A stretch of DNA of 64,000 bases, from positions 62,001 to 126,000 of the forward strand of contig JAXLRE010000002.1 in the NCBI GenBank assembly GCA_046331265.1, in the 5' to 3' direction. How positions within the stretch are numbered: the stretch's first letter is position 1; the number at the start of each line of letters is the position of its first letter. Shown here piece by piece: positions 44,320-52,999 of this stretch. Source of the DNA: JAGPDB01 sp046331265 (GTDB lineage: Bacteria; Actinomycetota; Acidimicrobiia; IMCC26256; JAGPDB01). A model generated the notes under the pieces. It was not told where the DNA came from. It saw only the letters and a list, made by a program, of their open reading frames with translations, and searched no databases. A program made the translations under genes and the position numbers.

Positions 44320-45182
44320 TGATTAATACATCAATATTGCTTAAAAATATATACGCATCTTTAGACAAAAAAATAATTACTGAAAAAAATGTTCGAGAAC
44401 ATGAAGCTAAGTTAATTTTTGAAAATATAACCGGACATAACTTTTTAGAGTTACTAAATCAAAATATTTCATTAAACGAAAAGCAACAAAATAATCTAGA
44501 GAATATTATTAATAGCAGGAATATGGGTAAGCCTTTAGCTTACGTTTTGCGGGAAATTTCATTTAGAAATTTAGATTTATACATAGATGAGCGAGTATTG
44601 ATTCCTAGACAAGAGACCGAATTGCTAGTTGAAATAGGTCTTGGTCTTATAGAAAACATTAAAAGTCCAAAAGTTTTAGAAATATGAATTGGCTCTGGGG
44701 CTATCTCGTTATCGATTGTTCAAGAAAACAAAAATGCAAATGTATATGCAAGTGATGTATCTGCGGATGCAATTCAAGTAGCAAAATTGAATATGAGTGC
44801 TATTGGTGCCAGTTCTTCAAGATTAGAAATTCTTGAAGGAAATCTATTTGAAGCGTTTTCCGATAATTTGAAATCAAGAATTGATTTAGTAATTTCAAAC
44901 CCTCCATACATAGGGCTCGATGAGAAAAATGATGTTGAAGAATCAGTTTTAAATTATGAACCTCATCTTGCTCTATTTTCAGGTGAGCAGGGGGATGAAA
45001 TAATCGACAAAATTATAAAGCAATCTAGAGATTGGTTGAATGACAATGGAACATTATTAATGGAAATTTCTCCAAGGCATGAAAAACATATACGTGAATT
45101 TGTGCAACAGAATGGTTTTTCGGAAGTGAATTTTTATAATGATCTAACTAATCGTTTAAGATTCGTTTCATTGAGTTTTTAA
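44319..45182 (+). CDS. prmC: release factor glutamine methyltransferase PrmC, interrupted by one in-frame TGA
   Basis: Methylates the GGQ glutamine of release factors. The N-terminal helical domain (GKPLAYVLREISFRNLDL and LIPRQETELLVEIG) and the SAM domain (IGSGAIS, then SNPPYIG, the catalytic NPPY) are both well conserved in the same frame, giving 287 codons. The single defect is TGA at codon 123, in SAM motif I (VLEI-TGA-IGSGA). Without readthrough the product is 122 aa and lacks the whole catalytic domain. The frame is otherwise intact for 165 codons past the TGA, which argues against a long-dead pseudogene. Possible explanations are a sequencing or assembly error, a recent mutation, or programmed recoding. 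Confidence 0.85.
44685..44687 (+). other. in-frame TGA inside prmC
   Basis: The codon aligns with the first residue of the GxGxG-like motif (DLCTGSGA in actinobacterial PrmC as I remember it; DLGTGTGA in E. coli). TGA differs from the Cys codons TGT/TGC by one base. TGA is used as a normal stop elsewhere in this window (for example the genes ending at 16314 and 50214), so the code is not reassigned. I see no convincing SECIS-like hairpin directly downstream. Confidence 0.9.
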
Positions 45183-45562
45183 TTGTCTCTATCTAGTCGC
45201 GATAGAAAACCGTAATCAATTGCCATCCAAATAGTGTGAGTGAATGGATAAATAATTATTGGAACCAAAATTGCAATCGGAATAATTGTCAATAGTAATG
45301 GCACTACAGGTATATCAGGTGCTGTGGAAACAAGACCTATCAATAACGATATTGCAACAAGACCACCGGTGATGATTGTGTTGAATGCTAGTGAGCCTGT
45401 CCAATAGCCATGTTCTTTTTCAAACTTTAATCCACATACTGGGCAATTTGTTTTTGGTTTGAAGTATTTATCGTGTGTTTTATGACTACCGCATCTTGGG
45501 CATGCTTTAGTTATGCCGCGCCAAATAAATACTGCTCGTGATGTTGGAAATTCATATGCCAT
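45179..45562 (-). CDS. DUF983-type zinc-ribbon membrane protein
   Basis: A 127-aa protein with two CxxC pairs (CPRCG near residue 21 and CPVCG near residue 40) forming a zinc ribbon. Two hydrophobic helices follow (about 58-78 and 85-108). This matches DUF983 proteins of unknown function. The stop overlaps the convergent prmC end by 4 bases. Divergent from wecA across a 37-bp gap containing a CTTAGA...TCTAAG dyad. Confidence 0.8.
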   Translation of the reverse strand: MAYEFPTSRAVFIWRGITKACPRCGSHKTHDKYFKPKTNCPVCGLKFEKEHGYWTGSLAFNTIITGGLVAISLLIGLVSTAPDIPVVPLLLTIIPIAILVPIIIYPFTHTIWMAIDYGFLSRLDRDN

Positions 45563-45599
45563 AAAGTAATAGTTAATCTTAGATTACGTCTAAGCTTAA

Positions 45600-46769
45600 A
45601 TGCGCATGTTCGGATATTTCATTGTATTAACGGTTGTTGCAGTTACAACTTTGATGGCAACTTTTCTACTATCTAAGTACGCCCCAAAAATTGGTGCGAT
45701 TTCATATCCGAGCGCGCGTAGTGTTCATGAAAAACCAATGCCGCTTATAGGCGGTATCGCAATGATGCTAGGTCTGAGTGTTGGGATCTTAACTGCATTG
45801 GCTATGGACCAGTTTCGTGAAATGTTTAAAGGGTCAACAGAGCCTATAGCGCTTATTTTAGCTGCAGGAATCATCACCTTTGTCGGGTTTGTTGACGATG
45901 TACGAGAGGTTTCGCCTCCTGCAAAAGTTGCAGGTCAAGTTTTGGCGGGAAGTGTTATGAGCTTGTTAGGACTCTCGATGCTTTATTTTCGTGTTCCTTT
46001 TGCAAGTTTTGATTACATAGTTTTATCTGCAGATTTGGCTCCGATACTTACAGTATTAACAGTTGTTGTTTTAGCAAACGCAATTAATTTAATTGACGGT
46101 TTAAATGGTCTGGCTGCAGGCATTTGCACAATTGCCGGTATAGCTTTATTCCTATATTCAGATCGATTGCTTAAAGCTGGTTTACTAGAAGGAAGTAATT
46201 TAGGGCCTTTGATCGCGATAATAATTGTTGGAATGGGCTTAGGTTTTTTGCCATTTAACTTTTTCAAACCAAAAACCTTTATGGGAGATTCTGGGGCATT
46301 GCTACTTGGGTTGATGCTAGCTGCCACAACTGTAAGTGTTGGCGGGAGAGTGGCTGACCAGTTTTCGGGTCAGACATATTTCTTCTTTGCTCCTCTTTTT
46401 ATTCCACTTGTTATTTTAGGCGTACCTCTTGCCGATACCTTATTTTCATTTGCTCGTCGTATAGTGAAACGAAAATCTTTTTCAGTTGCAGATAAAGATC
46501 ACATGCATCATCGATTAATGCGACTAGGTCATGGGCCTAGAAGAACAGTTGTTATTTTATGGTTGTGGACAGCACTATTAAGTGCTGTTGTTTTGATTCC
46601 TACTTATTATGACGGTTTCGGAAACAATATCGTTCCATTTGCTATTCCAGCGTTGGGGTTAGTCTTATATGCATTTTTCTCTCCATCTCGTAGTCAGGTT
46701 CGTCGTGAAGATGAAGCTGCTAGACAAGTTAGATTGGCCAATAAGTTAGAAGATTCAACCTCTGCTTAA
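45600..46769 (+). CDS. wecA: undecaprenyl-phosphate GlcNAc-1-phosphate transferase family
   Basis: A membrane enzyme of the MraY/WecA/TagO superfamily, 389 aa with about 10-11 membrane segments. It has the conserved VGFVDDVRE (DD motif, about residue 98), NAINLIDGLNGLA (about 160) and MGDSGALLLGL cytoplasmic loops, plus HMHHRLMRLGHG, the WecA-type histidine loop. It puts GlcNAc-1-phosphate or a similar sugar on undecaprenyl phosphate for wall polymer synthesis. The position between prmC and atp genes is the usual actinobacterial one. ATG 45600 or ATG 45606 could be the start. Confidence 0.92.
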   Translation: MRMFGYFIVLTVVAVTTLMATFLLSKYAPKIGAISYPSARSVHEKPMPLIGGIAMMLGLSVGILTALAMDQFREMFKGSTEPIALILAAGIITFVGFVDDVREVSPPAKVAGQVLAGSVMSLLGLSMLYFRVPFASFDYIVLSADLAPILTVLTVVVLANAINLIDGLNGLAAGICTIAGIALFLYSDRLLKAGLLEGSNLGPLIAIIIVGMGLGFLPFNFFKPKTFMGDSGALLLGLMLAATTVSVGGRVADQFSGQTYFFFAPLFIPLVILGVPLADTLFSFARRIVKRKSFSVADKDHMHHRLMRLGHGPRRTVVILWLWTALLSAVVLIPTYYDGFGNNIVPFAIPALGLVLYAFFSPSRSQVRREDEAARQVRLANKLEDSTSA

Positions 46770-46831
46770 ACATTTCCACATCCAACCCGAGAAAAAAGTG
46801 CGACATAAGACTTATTTAATGCGATAATGAA

Positions 46832-48622
46832 ATGTTTATGAAAAATGTAGAGACTAAAGAACAGCGTAGATATTTATTTAAATTGTTCTTAGACGCGTCT
46901 AAATATGATAGGAAAAAATTTTGGGGATCGTTTGTTTTGATGTCTATTGCAAATATCTGCAACGATGCGATTAACCCAATAATTATTGCTCACATACTTG
47001 GTGACATTGCAAAAAAGCAAGAGATTAATTCGATTGAGCCGTATATACCATGGCTTATAGCGCTAGTTTTGGTAGAGATTACAACGGTCACATCGAGACG
47101 TTTCGCAGCATATTTAGAAGAGCGTTTTGATGCTCATTGCCGTAGGAATGTTGTAACAAATATTTTTGCAAAGCTACTTGAGCAACCTGCATACTTTCAT
47201 CAAAGTCGTTTTGTGGGAAAAACTATTAACTTAATTTCAAAATGCTCTGATTGTTTTGGTCGAACAAGTGGTATAACTATATTTCAATTAGTTCCGATGC
47301 TTATATCATTTGTTGTTACTGGAATAATTCTAATTCCAATAATGCCAATTTATTTCTTATGTGTTGTGATTATAAGCATTTTATTTGCGAGTTTGATCAT
47401 TAAATTATTGCCGCGACAGATGAAGTTAAGTTCCGATGCATCTGCTACTTCATCGAAAATGTATGGAGCCATGTCCGATGCAATAAGCAATATTTCTGCT
47501 GTTAAATCTGAGTCTGGTGAACTTCAAGAGTTTGGTTATGTAAACGAAATTGGAGATCGTTGGCTAGTGGAAAATAAACGCTTTGCGCGACACACTATTA
47601 TTCGAGATGGAATAATATCAAATAGCGTAATGCGATCGTTGCGTGTGTTGTGTATTGTTTTTGCACTTGTTGCAGCAGTCGGAAATGTCGACGGCGTTTC
47701 TAATATCTATTTAGCAGCAACCTTAACGCTTTTATACATGTATCATCTTTGGGATTTTGGTGATGCACTTTACGATTTAACGGTTGCATACGGTGATGCT
47801 GCTCCAATGGTTCCGCTATTGCAGGCAAAACCTGGAGTTCAAGACAGTCTTGATGCAGCTGATGTTGGCCATCTAGAAGGAAAAATTGAGCTTGAAAATA
47901 TTTCATATTCGTATCCAAATACGCAAGATAAAGTTTTTGAAAATTTATCTTTAACAATTAATGCGGGTGAGCGAATTGGGATTGTCGGGAAATCTGGCGC
48001 AGGTAAATCAACATTAGTGAAGTTGATTATGCGCTTTGTCGATGCGCAAAACGGCGACATTAAAGTTGACGGAAAATCTTTGCATGAAATTACACAAGAA
48101 TCATTAAGAAAAAATATTTCTTATGTTGCTCAAGAACCAATGTTATTTCATAGAAGTATTTATGAAAACATAACATATGGTGCTGGTGATGTTAACAACG
48201 AAATGATCAACGATGTATTAACAAGATCACACAGTATTGATTTCATAAATAAAATGCCTAAGGGTATTAATAGTGTGGTGGGCGAGCGTGGTGTGAATTT
48301 ATCTGGTGGTCAACGTCAACGAATCGCTATTGCTAGGGCAATGCTAAAAAATGCCCCAATATTGATTCTGGATGAAGCAACAAGCGCCCTCGATAGTGAA
48401 TCAGAAGGATTCGTACAAGATGCATTTGCAAATCTGATGAATGAGAGGACAACTATTGTTATTGCCCATAGACTTTCGACACTTTTAAATATGGACAGGA
48501 TTTTAGTGTTTGATGAAGGAAAAATCGTAGAAACTGGAAGTCACGATGAGCTTGTAAAATCAGGCGGAATTTATTCTGATCTATGGGAGCATCAAGCTGG
48601 CGGTTTTATCCCATCGACTTAG
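46832..48622 (+). CDS. ABC exporter, fused membrane and ATPase domains
   Basis: A 596-aa half-transporter of the MsbA/multidrug type. Six membrane helices lie in the first about 310 residues. The nucleotide-binding domain has Walker A GIVGKSGAGKST (about 383), signature LSGGQRQRIA (about 489) and Walker B ILILDEATSALDS. The substrate is unknown: lipid, peptide or glycan. A second in-frame ATG at 46838 is an equally good start; GATAAT lies just upstream as a possible -10 box. It is followed 15 bases later by a PIG-V-like gene. Confidence 0.9.
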   Translation: MFMKNVETKEQRRYLFKLFLDASKYDRKKFWGSFVLMSIANICNDAINPIIIAHILGDIAKKQEINSIEPYIPWLIALVLVEITTVTSRRFAAYLEERFDAHCRRNVVTNIFAKLLEQPAYFHQSRFVGKTINLISKCSDCFGRTSGITIFQLVPMLISFVVTGIILIPIMPIYFLCVVIISILFASLIIKLLPRQMKLSSDASATSSKMYGAMSDAISNISAVKSESGELQEFGYVNEIGDRWLVENKRFARHTIIRDGIISNSVMRSLRVLCIVFALVAAVGNVDGVSNIYLAATLTLLYMYHLWDFGDALYDLTVAYGDAAPMVPLLQAKPGVQDSLDAADVGHLEGKIELENISYSYPNTQDKVFENLSLTINAGERIGIVGKSGAGKSTLVKLIMRFVDAQNGDIKVDGKSLHEITQESLRKNISYVAQEPMLFHRSIYENITYGAGDVNNEMINDVLTRSHSIDFINKMPKGINSVVGERGVNLSGGQRQRIAIARAMLKNAPILILDEATSALDSESEGFVQDAFANLMNERTTIVIAHRLSTLLNMDRILVFDEGKIVETGSHDELVKSGGIYSDLWEHQAGGFIPST

Positions 48623-48637
48623 CTAGACTGCTCTCCG

Positions 48638-49819
48638 ATGACGAAAAAACAACTTACACTAGTAAAAATAAGTTTTGTCAATTTAGTTTGGATTTTTTAT
48701 ATACAGGCAGTTTTTATTTTAAGTTACGGACATCATGCGCCGAGTGGTAACAACATTAGGCCGATCAAACCTTCAATATTTCAATCACTTAGTAATTACG
48801 ACAGCTCATATTACGTAAATATTGCAACAAGTGGATATAAAGGTGTTCATAATATTAAGCATCTAGCTTTTTATCCGCTTTATCCTTTAATTTTACGTTC
48901 ACTCCAGACGCTAACTTTTCATAGTATCGATATTAGAAGCCTTGCATTTGCATTTAATTTAATTTGTATCTTTTCAACTTCTTTTTTACTCTACAAAATA
49001 TCTGAACTTATTGGTATTAAACATCCAATCATTGTTGTGATTACTTGGCTATTCTTTCCTTGGTCGTTATTTTTAGCGACACTATATACAGAATCTTTGT
49101 TTTGTTTGCTCGTATCACTGGCACTATTTTTTAGTTTAAAAAAACAATGGTGGGCTGCTGTTGTAGTAGCTGGACTAGCTTCTGCCACAAGATTTCCAGG
49201 TTTATTAGTGGGGATCTTTATCGTTTTTGAATATATGAGAGTAAACAATTTGCTTAATAAAAGCATATTTAATTTCAAGTATAAGAAAAAAGTTTTTAAA
49301 TCATTTGTTTTATTTGCTATTTCTATAAGCGGATTTATATGTTGGCTGTCATATCAGTGGTATGCATTTGGTACTCCTTTTGCATTCAGAAAGGCGTATA
49401 GCCTCGAGTGGAAGTATCAAAAGTTTTCGTTAAATATTTTTAGACCCATTTTTCATGATGTATATAACGTCCTTGATGGTTTAGCCCATATGCGTATTAG
49501 GTATGAAATTTTTGAAATAGGATCTTGGCTTTTTGTTCTTGCTTTGTTGGTTATTGCTATTAAAACAAAATTAAATATATCCAATGGTTGGAAACTTTTT
49601 ATAGCCCTAAATCTGGTAATTGTTCTTTTAAATAGCAATACTGTTTCTGTAAATAGATATATGATGCCGCTGATGGTTACATATTTTATATTGGCGTTAC
49701 TCGTAGAAAAGTTCAATAATAAACTGGTTTGGACATGTCTTTCTCTATATTTAGTCATTGGTTTAATTGTGCAAATATATATGTCGATTCGTTTTGCTAA
49801 TACAGCTTGGGTAGGGTAA
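48638..49819 (+). CDS. PIG-V-like mannosyltransferase (GT-C fold)
   Basis: A 393-aa polytopic membrane protein with about 9-10 helices. The first extracytoplasmic loop has NYDSSYYVNIATSGY and the following AFYPLYPLI, the pattern of PIG-V/GPI-mannosyltransferase-2-like proteins that use polyprenyl-phosphate mannose. RWDxxWY-like acidic residues are represented by the D near residue 50. Probably mannosylates wall glycans or exported proteins such as the Thr-rich ones here (inference). No clear ribosome binding site; TAGACT is 8 nt upstream. Confidence 0.75.
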   Translation: MTKKQLTLVKISFVNLVWIFYIQAVFILSYGHHAPSGNNIRPIKPSIFQSLSNYDSSYYVNIATSGYKGVHNIKHLAFYPLYPLILRSLQTLTFHSIDIRSLAFAFNLICIFSTSFLLYKISELIGIKHPIIVVITWLFFPWSLFLATLYTESLFCLLVSLALFFSLKKQWWAAVVVAGLASATRFPGLLVGIFIVFEYMRVNNLLNKSIFNFKYKKKVFKSFVLFAISISGFICWLSYQWYAFGTPFAFRKAYSLEWKYQKFSLNIFRPIFHDVYNVLDGLAHMRIRYEIFEIGSWLFVLALLVIAIKTKLNISNGWKLFIALNLVIVLLNSNTVSVNRYMMPLMVTYFILALLVEKFNNKLVWTCLSLYLVIGLIVQIYMSIRFANTAWVG

Positions 49820-49854
49820 ACGATTCTGATTCGAAGACATTAATATTATTTTTC

Positions 49855-49860
49855 TAAAAT
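49855..49860 (+). promoter_or_regulatory. -10-like box before the atp operon (TAAAAT)
   Basis: TAAAAT ends 6 nt before the GTG start of the first ATP-synthase-associated gene; no ribosome binding site is visible. It may be the operon promoter with a leaderless first gene. Confidence 0.45.
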
Positions 49861-49866
49861 ATATGG

Positions 49867-50214
49867 GTGAAAATCATTCCTGATGTTTCTAAATTCGTAG
49901 AAAAATCCAAACAAAGAAACGCTGAACCGAAAAGTTCAATGCACGCACTGGAACTCGTAATTACTGTATTAATCTTTCTTGGCATTGGGCGTCTTTTGGA
50001 TTCAAAGTTTGACACAACGCCTTGGCTTACAATTACTTTTACAATTTTGTCAGCTGCTGGAAGTTTTGCCACTGCATATTACCGATATATCACTACGTCG
50101 AAAGTTATAGACGAAGGTAAAGCTTGGGCAAAAAATAATGAACGAACCCAATTGCCTGAATACGTAGAAGAAGACGATTCTATAGAAGTTCCAAAGGGAT
50201 ATGGAAATGACTGA
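49867..50214 (+). CDS. AtpZ/AtpI-like small membrane protein
   Basis: A 115-aa protein with two hydrophobic helices (about residues 24-40 and 50-70) in the pattern ELVITVLIFLGIGRLLD...PWLTITFTILSAAGSF, seen in AtpZ-like proteins encoded before F-type ATP synthases. These may help assemble the c-ring or carry Mg2+ (family knowledge). The acidic tail is rich in Glu. First gene of the atp operon, overlapping the next. Confidence 0.75.
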   Translation: MKIIPDVSKFVEKSKQRNAEPKSSMHALELVITVLIFLGIGRLLDSKFDTTPWLTITFTILSAAGSFATAYYRYITTSKVIDEGKAWAKNNERTQLPEYVEEDDSIEVPKGYGND

Positions 50215-50647
50215 ACAAAATAGTGAACAACAAAAAACTGAAATAGCCCCTATCGCTTTTGACGATATTGAAATGCAGCTTGTAAAAGATATGGCCAAAC
50301 GTTGTTGGATAATCGTGATACCGGCACTAATCGGAGCCTCTATCTACAATGGTTCTAAGGGTGCCCTTGCAATAGTTCTAGCAACAGCAATTATATTTTT
50401 GAACCTGCTTATTGCGGCTCAAGTAGCAAAGGTTGCCGCACGAATATCGCCTACTGCAATCATGGCCGGGGCATTGGGTGGGTTTGCCCTAAGACTCGTA
50501 ATTGTTTTTGTTGCTGCACTTATCGTGAAAAAGCTCGAATTTGTCGACTTTAAATTGTGGCTTTTATCTGTTGCGATTGGACACATTACCCTACTCACGT
50601 GGGAGACTTCTAAGGTTAGTTTTTCGCTTGCGAATAACAAACAATAA
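50207..50647 (+). CDS. AtpI-like ATP synthase accessory membrane protein
   Basis: A 146-aa protein with about four hydrophobic segments after an acidic N terminus; position and topology match the actinobacterial AtpI/ATP-synthase I-like protein. ATG 50207 is preferred over 50201 because the AAAGGG ribosome binding site then has 8-nt spacing. It overlaps the end of the preceding gene and is followed by a 51-bp gap to atpB. Confidence 0.65.
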   Translation: MTEQNSEQQKTEIAPIAFDDIEMQLVKDMAKRCWIIVIPALIGASIYNGSKGALAIVLATAIIFLNLLIAAQVAKVAARISPTAIMAGALGGFALRLVIVFVAALIVKKLEFVDFKLWLLSVAIGHITLLTWETSKVSFSLANNKQ

Positions 50648-50698
50648 TTGTCCGCACACCTGACGTTATAAACGATCGAGATACGCCAAGGAGCATAA

Positions 50699-51475
50699 TT
50701 GAATATCGCCGCTTTATTCCCTCACGGAATTTCTGAACTTTTTAACTGGAAGGGAATTCTTTTTGACGGGACAATCTGGGAAATAAATAAAACAGCTTTA
50801 ATGGCTATCATTTCTACAGCAATTTGTTTAGGTCTTTTTGTTATTGGTGGAAGAAAACAAGCACTCGTACCAAGTGGTGTTCAAAACGTTGCAGAAGTTT
50901 CTTACGAATTTATTGATAAAGGTATCGCAACAGAAGTTATAGGTCACGATGGACATAAATGGACTCCGTTTTTAGGCACAATGTTTTTCTGGCTATTTTT
51001 TATAAACATTTGGTCAACATTTCCTTTTATCCAATACCCAGCATCGAGTCGTATTGCTATTCCACTTATTTTGTGTTTGGTCTCTTACTTTGCATTCATA
51101 ATTGTTGGATTCGCAAAACAAGGACCTCTATATATTTTCAAAGCAATATTTCCACCAGGTGTTCCAAAGGCTCTATACATACTTGTTACACCAATTGAAT
51201 TCATTTCTAAATTTTTAGTGCGGCCAATCTCGCTAGCAGTTCGACTTTTTGCAAACATGTTTGCTGGTCACATTCTTATTGCGCTATTTGCTCTAATGAC
51301 AGCAGCTCTAATGGAAATGAACTCAGGATGGTATCAAGCGCCATTGGCATTACTGCCGTTTTTGGGGCTTGTATTCATGACTGCTTTTGAATTGTTGGTT
51401 GCATTCTTGCAGGCATATATTTTTACAACACTAACAGCAGTATATATTGCTGAATCTTCTTCAGAAGAACACTAA
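50699..51475 (+). CDS. atpB: F1Fo ATP synthase subunit a
   Basis: Membrane stator subunit forming the proton half-channels with the c-ring. 258 aa with 5-6 helices. It contains the essential arginine region AVRLFANMFAGHILIALF (about residue 180) and the C-terminal helix ELLVAFLQAYIFTTLTAVYI. TTG start with AAGGAG at ideal spacing. Length and motifs are normal. Confidence 0.95.
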   Translation: MNIAALFPHGISELFNWKGILFDGTIWEINKTALMAIISTAICLGLFVIGGRKQALVPSGVQNVAEVSYEFIDKGIATEVIGHDGHKWTPFLGTMFFWLFFINIWSTFPFIQYPASSRIAIPLILCLVSYFAFIIVGFAKQGPLYIFKAIFPPGVPKALYILVTPIEFISKFLVRPISLAVRLFANMFAGHILIALFALMTAALMEMNSGWYQAPLALLPFLGLVFMTAFELLVAFLQAYIFTTLTAVYIAESSSEEH

Positions 51476-51510
51476 AAAGATCTCATAAACCTAAAAAACA
51501 AGGAGAAAAA

Positions 51511-51750
51511 ATGCGAAACCTAATACTCGCAGTGACAGAAGCAGGCGAACTAAAAGATGGACTTAAATCTATCGGATTTGGTTTAGCTGCAATAGGGCCA
51601 GGTGCCGGTATTGGTATTTTGGTTGGTAATGCAGTTCAAGCTATGGCTCGTCAACCTGAAATGGCCGGAAACGTTCGAACAACAATGTTCTTAGGTATAG
51701 CGTTCGCAGAAGCACTCGCACTTTTCGGATTCGCTCTTTACTTCATTTAG
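51511..51750 (+). CDS. atpE: F1Fo ATP synthase subunit c
   Basis: A 79-aa hairpin of two helices forming the rotor ring. The glycine-rich first helix is GPGAGIGILVG, the polar loop is ARQPE and the ion-binding Glu is in FAEALALFGF. The Na+-type Gln and Ser/Thr ligands are not evident, so a proton-type ring is likely. AAGGAG ribosome binding site. Confidence 0.95.
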   Translation: MRNLILAVTEAGELKDGLKSIGFGLAAIGPGAGIGILVGNAVQAMARQPEMAGNVRTTMFLGIAFAEALALFGFALYFI

Positions 51751-51772
51751 ATCGAACAATTAAGGAGAATAA

Positions 51773-52459
51773 ATGCGTACTTTACGCTTAAGCCTCTTAG
51801 CCTTACTTATAGCAGGAGCAGTTGTTTTAACACCTGCAAGTGCGTTTGCGTCAGGTTCTGAGACCCCTAAATGTGCAAAAGAAGTTGTAGACAAACTTGC
51901 TAAAGGTGAAATAACAGAAGCACAAGCTGAAGAAGAGTCAGTGGACTGTTTCTCCGCTCCAAGCCCAATCATTCCTGCATGGAATGAAGTACTTTGGGGT
52001 GGAGTAGCTTTCGTTATTGTCGCTGGTGGTTTAATCAAGTTTGGTTTCCCTGCAGTTAAAAAAGGTCTGCAAGCACGCGAAGACAAAATTCGTGAAGACT
52101 TAGCTTCTGCAGAATCTTCAAAACAAGAAGCTGCACAAAAAGCTCAGGATTACGAAGACAAACTTAAAGATGCAAAATCTGAAGCTGCACGTATTATTGA
52201 AGAAGCGAAAACACAAGCAGGCGAAGTCAAAGCTGGTTTGATTGCAAAAGCTGAAGATGAAGCAAGTGCAATTCGTGCAAAAGCGCAAGCTGATGCAGAT
52301 GCAATTGCTGCACGCGCATTAAACGATATTCAAGATCAAGTAGCAAATCTAAGCGTTGACTTAGCTGAGAAAGTTGTTAAATCAAACCTAGATAAAAAAG
52401 CTCAACTAGATCTCGTTAACTCGTTTATAGCTGATTTACCAAAATCTTCAAAGAACTAG
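51773..52459 (+). CDS. atpF: F1Fo ATP synthase subunit b with signal-peptide-like extension
   Basis: A 228-aa peripheral stalk subunit. The membrane helix (about residues 72-91, with WGGVAFVIVAGG) and the long Ala/Glu/Lys coiled coil (about 100-210) are typical. The first 70 residues are unusual: a signal-peptide-like segment ending near ASAFA, then a short acidic extracytoplasmic segment with two Cys (about 34 and 59). The usual b subunit begins almost directly with the helix. GGAG ribosome binding site supports the long start. Confidence 0.92.
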   Translation: MRTLRLSLLALLIAGAVVLTPASAFASGSETPKCAKEVVDKLAKGEITEAQAEEESVDCFSAPSPIIPAWNEVLWGGVAFVIVAGGLIKFGFPAVKKGLQAREDKIREDLASAESSKQEAAQKAQDYEDKLKDAKSEAARIIEEAKTQAGEVKAGLIAKAEDEASAIRAKAQADADAIAARALNDIQDQVANLSVDLAEKVVKSNLDKKAQLDLVNSFIADLPKSSKN

Positions 52460-52468
52460 TAGGTAGTA

Positions 52469-52999
52469 ATGAGTGAACGAATACAGGTATACGCCAAGTC
52501 ACTTGTTGACATTGCACGTATAGAAAATCGTTTGGCAGATGTTGAGGATGAACTATTTGCATTCGCACAAGCTGTAAGAGAAAACGATAACTTACGAATG
52601 ACATTGACAGATCCAAATATCGATGCGCCGCAGCGCGTTGGTGTTGTAGATCAGCTTTTAGAAGGCAAAGCATTGCCTATGACTAAGGGTATTGTCGCAT
52701 TAATCGTTATGTCAGAACATGCTGGCAACATAAACGAAATTGTAGATGCATTTATCACTCGTTCTGCTCATATTAGAGAAAAAGAAACAGCTGAAATTAG
52801 GACAGCTGTTGAGTTAGATGAAGAAACTAAAAACAAACTAGTTGAAGCTTTAAGTAAAGCAACTGGAAAAAATTTAGACGCAAAGATAATTGTCGATGAA
52901 TCTATCGTTGGCGGTGTGGTCGCAAAAGTTGGCGACCAAGTCATCGACGGGACGCTTCGTCATAGATTATCGAAACTAAAGGAGACTATTGATGGCTGA
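52469..52999 (+). CDS. atpH: F1Fo ATP synthase subunit delta
   Basis: A 176-aa stalk subunit linking F1 alpha to b. The N-terminal helical domain (YAKSLVDIARIENRL) and the C-terminal IVDESIVGGVVAKVGDQVIDGTLRHRL are characteristic. It begins 9 bases after atpF and overlaps atpA by 8 bases. Confidence 0.94.
   Translation: MSERIQVYAKSLVDIARIENRLADVEDELFAFAQAVRENDNLRMTLTDPNIDAPQRVGVVDQLLEGKALPMTKGIVALIVMSEHAGNINEIVDAFITRSAHIREKETAEIRTAVELDEETKNKLVEALSKATGKNLDAKIIVDESIVGGVVAKVGDQVIDGTLRHRLSKLKETIDG

Noticed and set aside
44685..44687. TGA reassigned to an amino acid in this organism
   Set aside because: Other genes in the window end normally with TGA (for example at 16314, 17429 and 50214) and no other conserved gene has an in-frame TGA.
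44787..45182. Second half of prmC as a separate gene from ATG 44787
   Set aside because: That start would remove SAM motif I and has no ribosome binding site; the frame and domain structure continue from the first half.
50647..50654. AATTGTCC upstream of atpB as another copy of the envelope element
   Set aside because: Only 8 bases match and the rest of the element (ATATTGCGTA) is absent; likely chance in AT-rich DNA.
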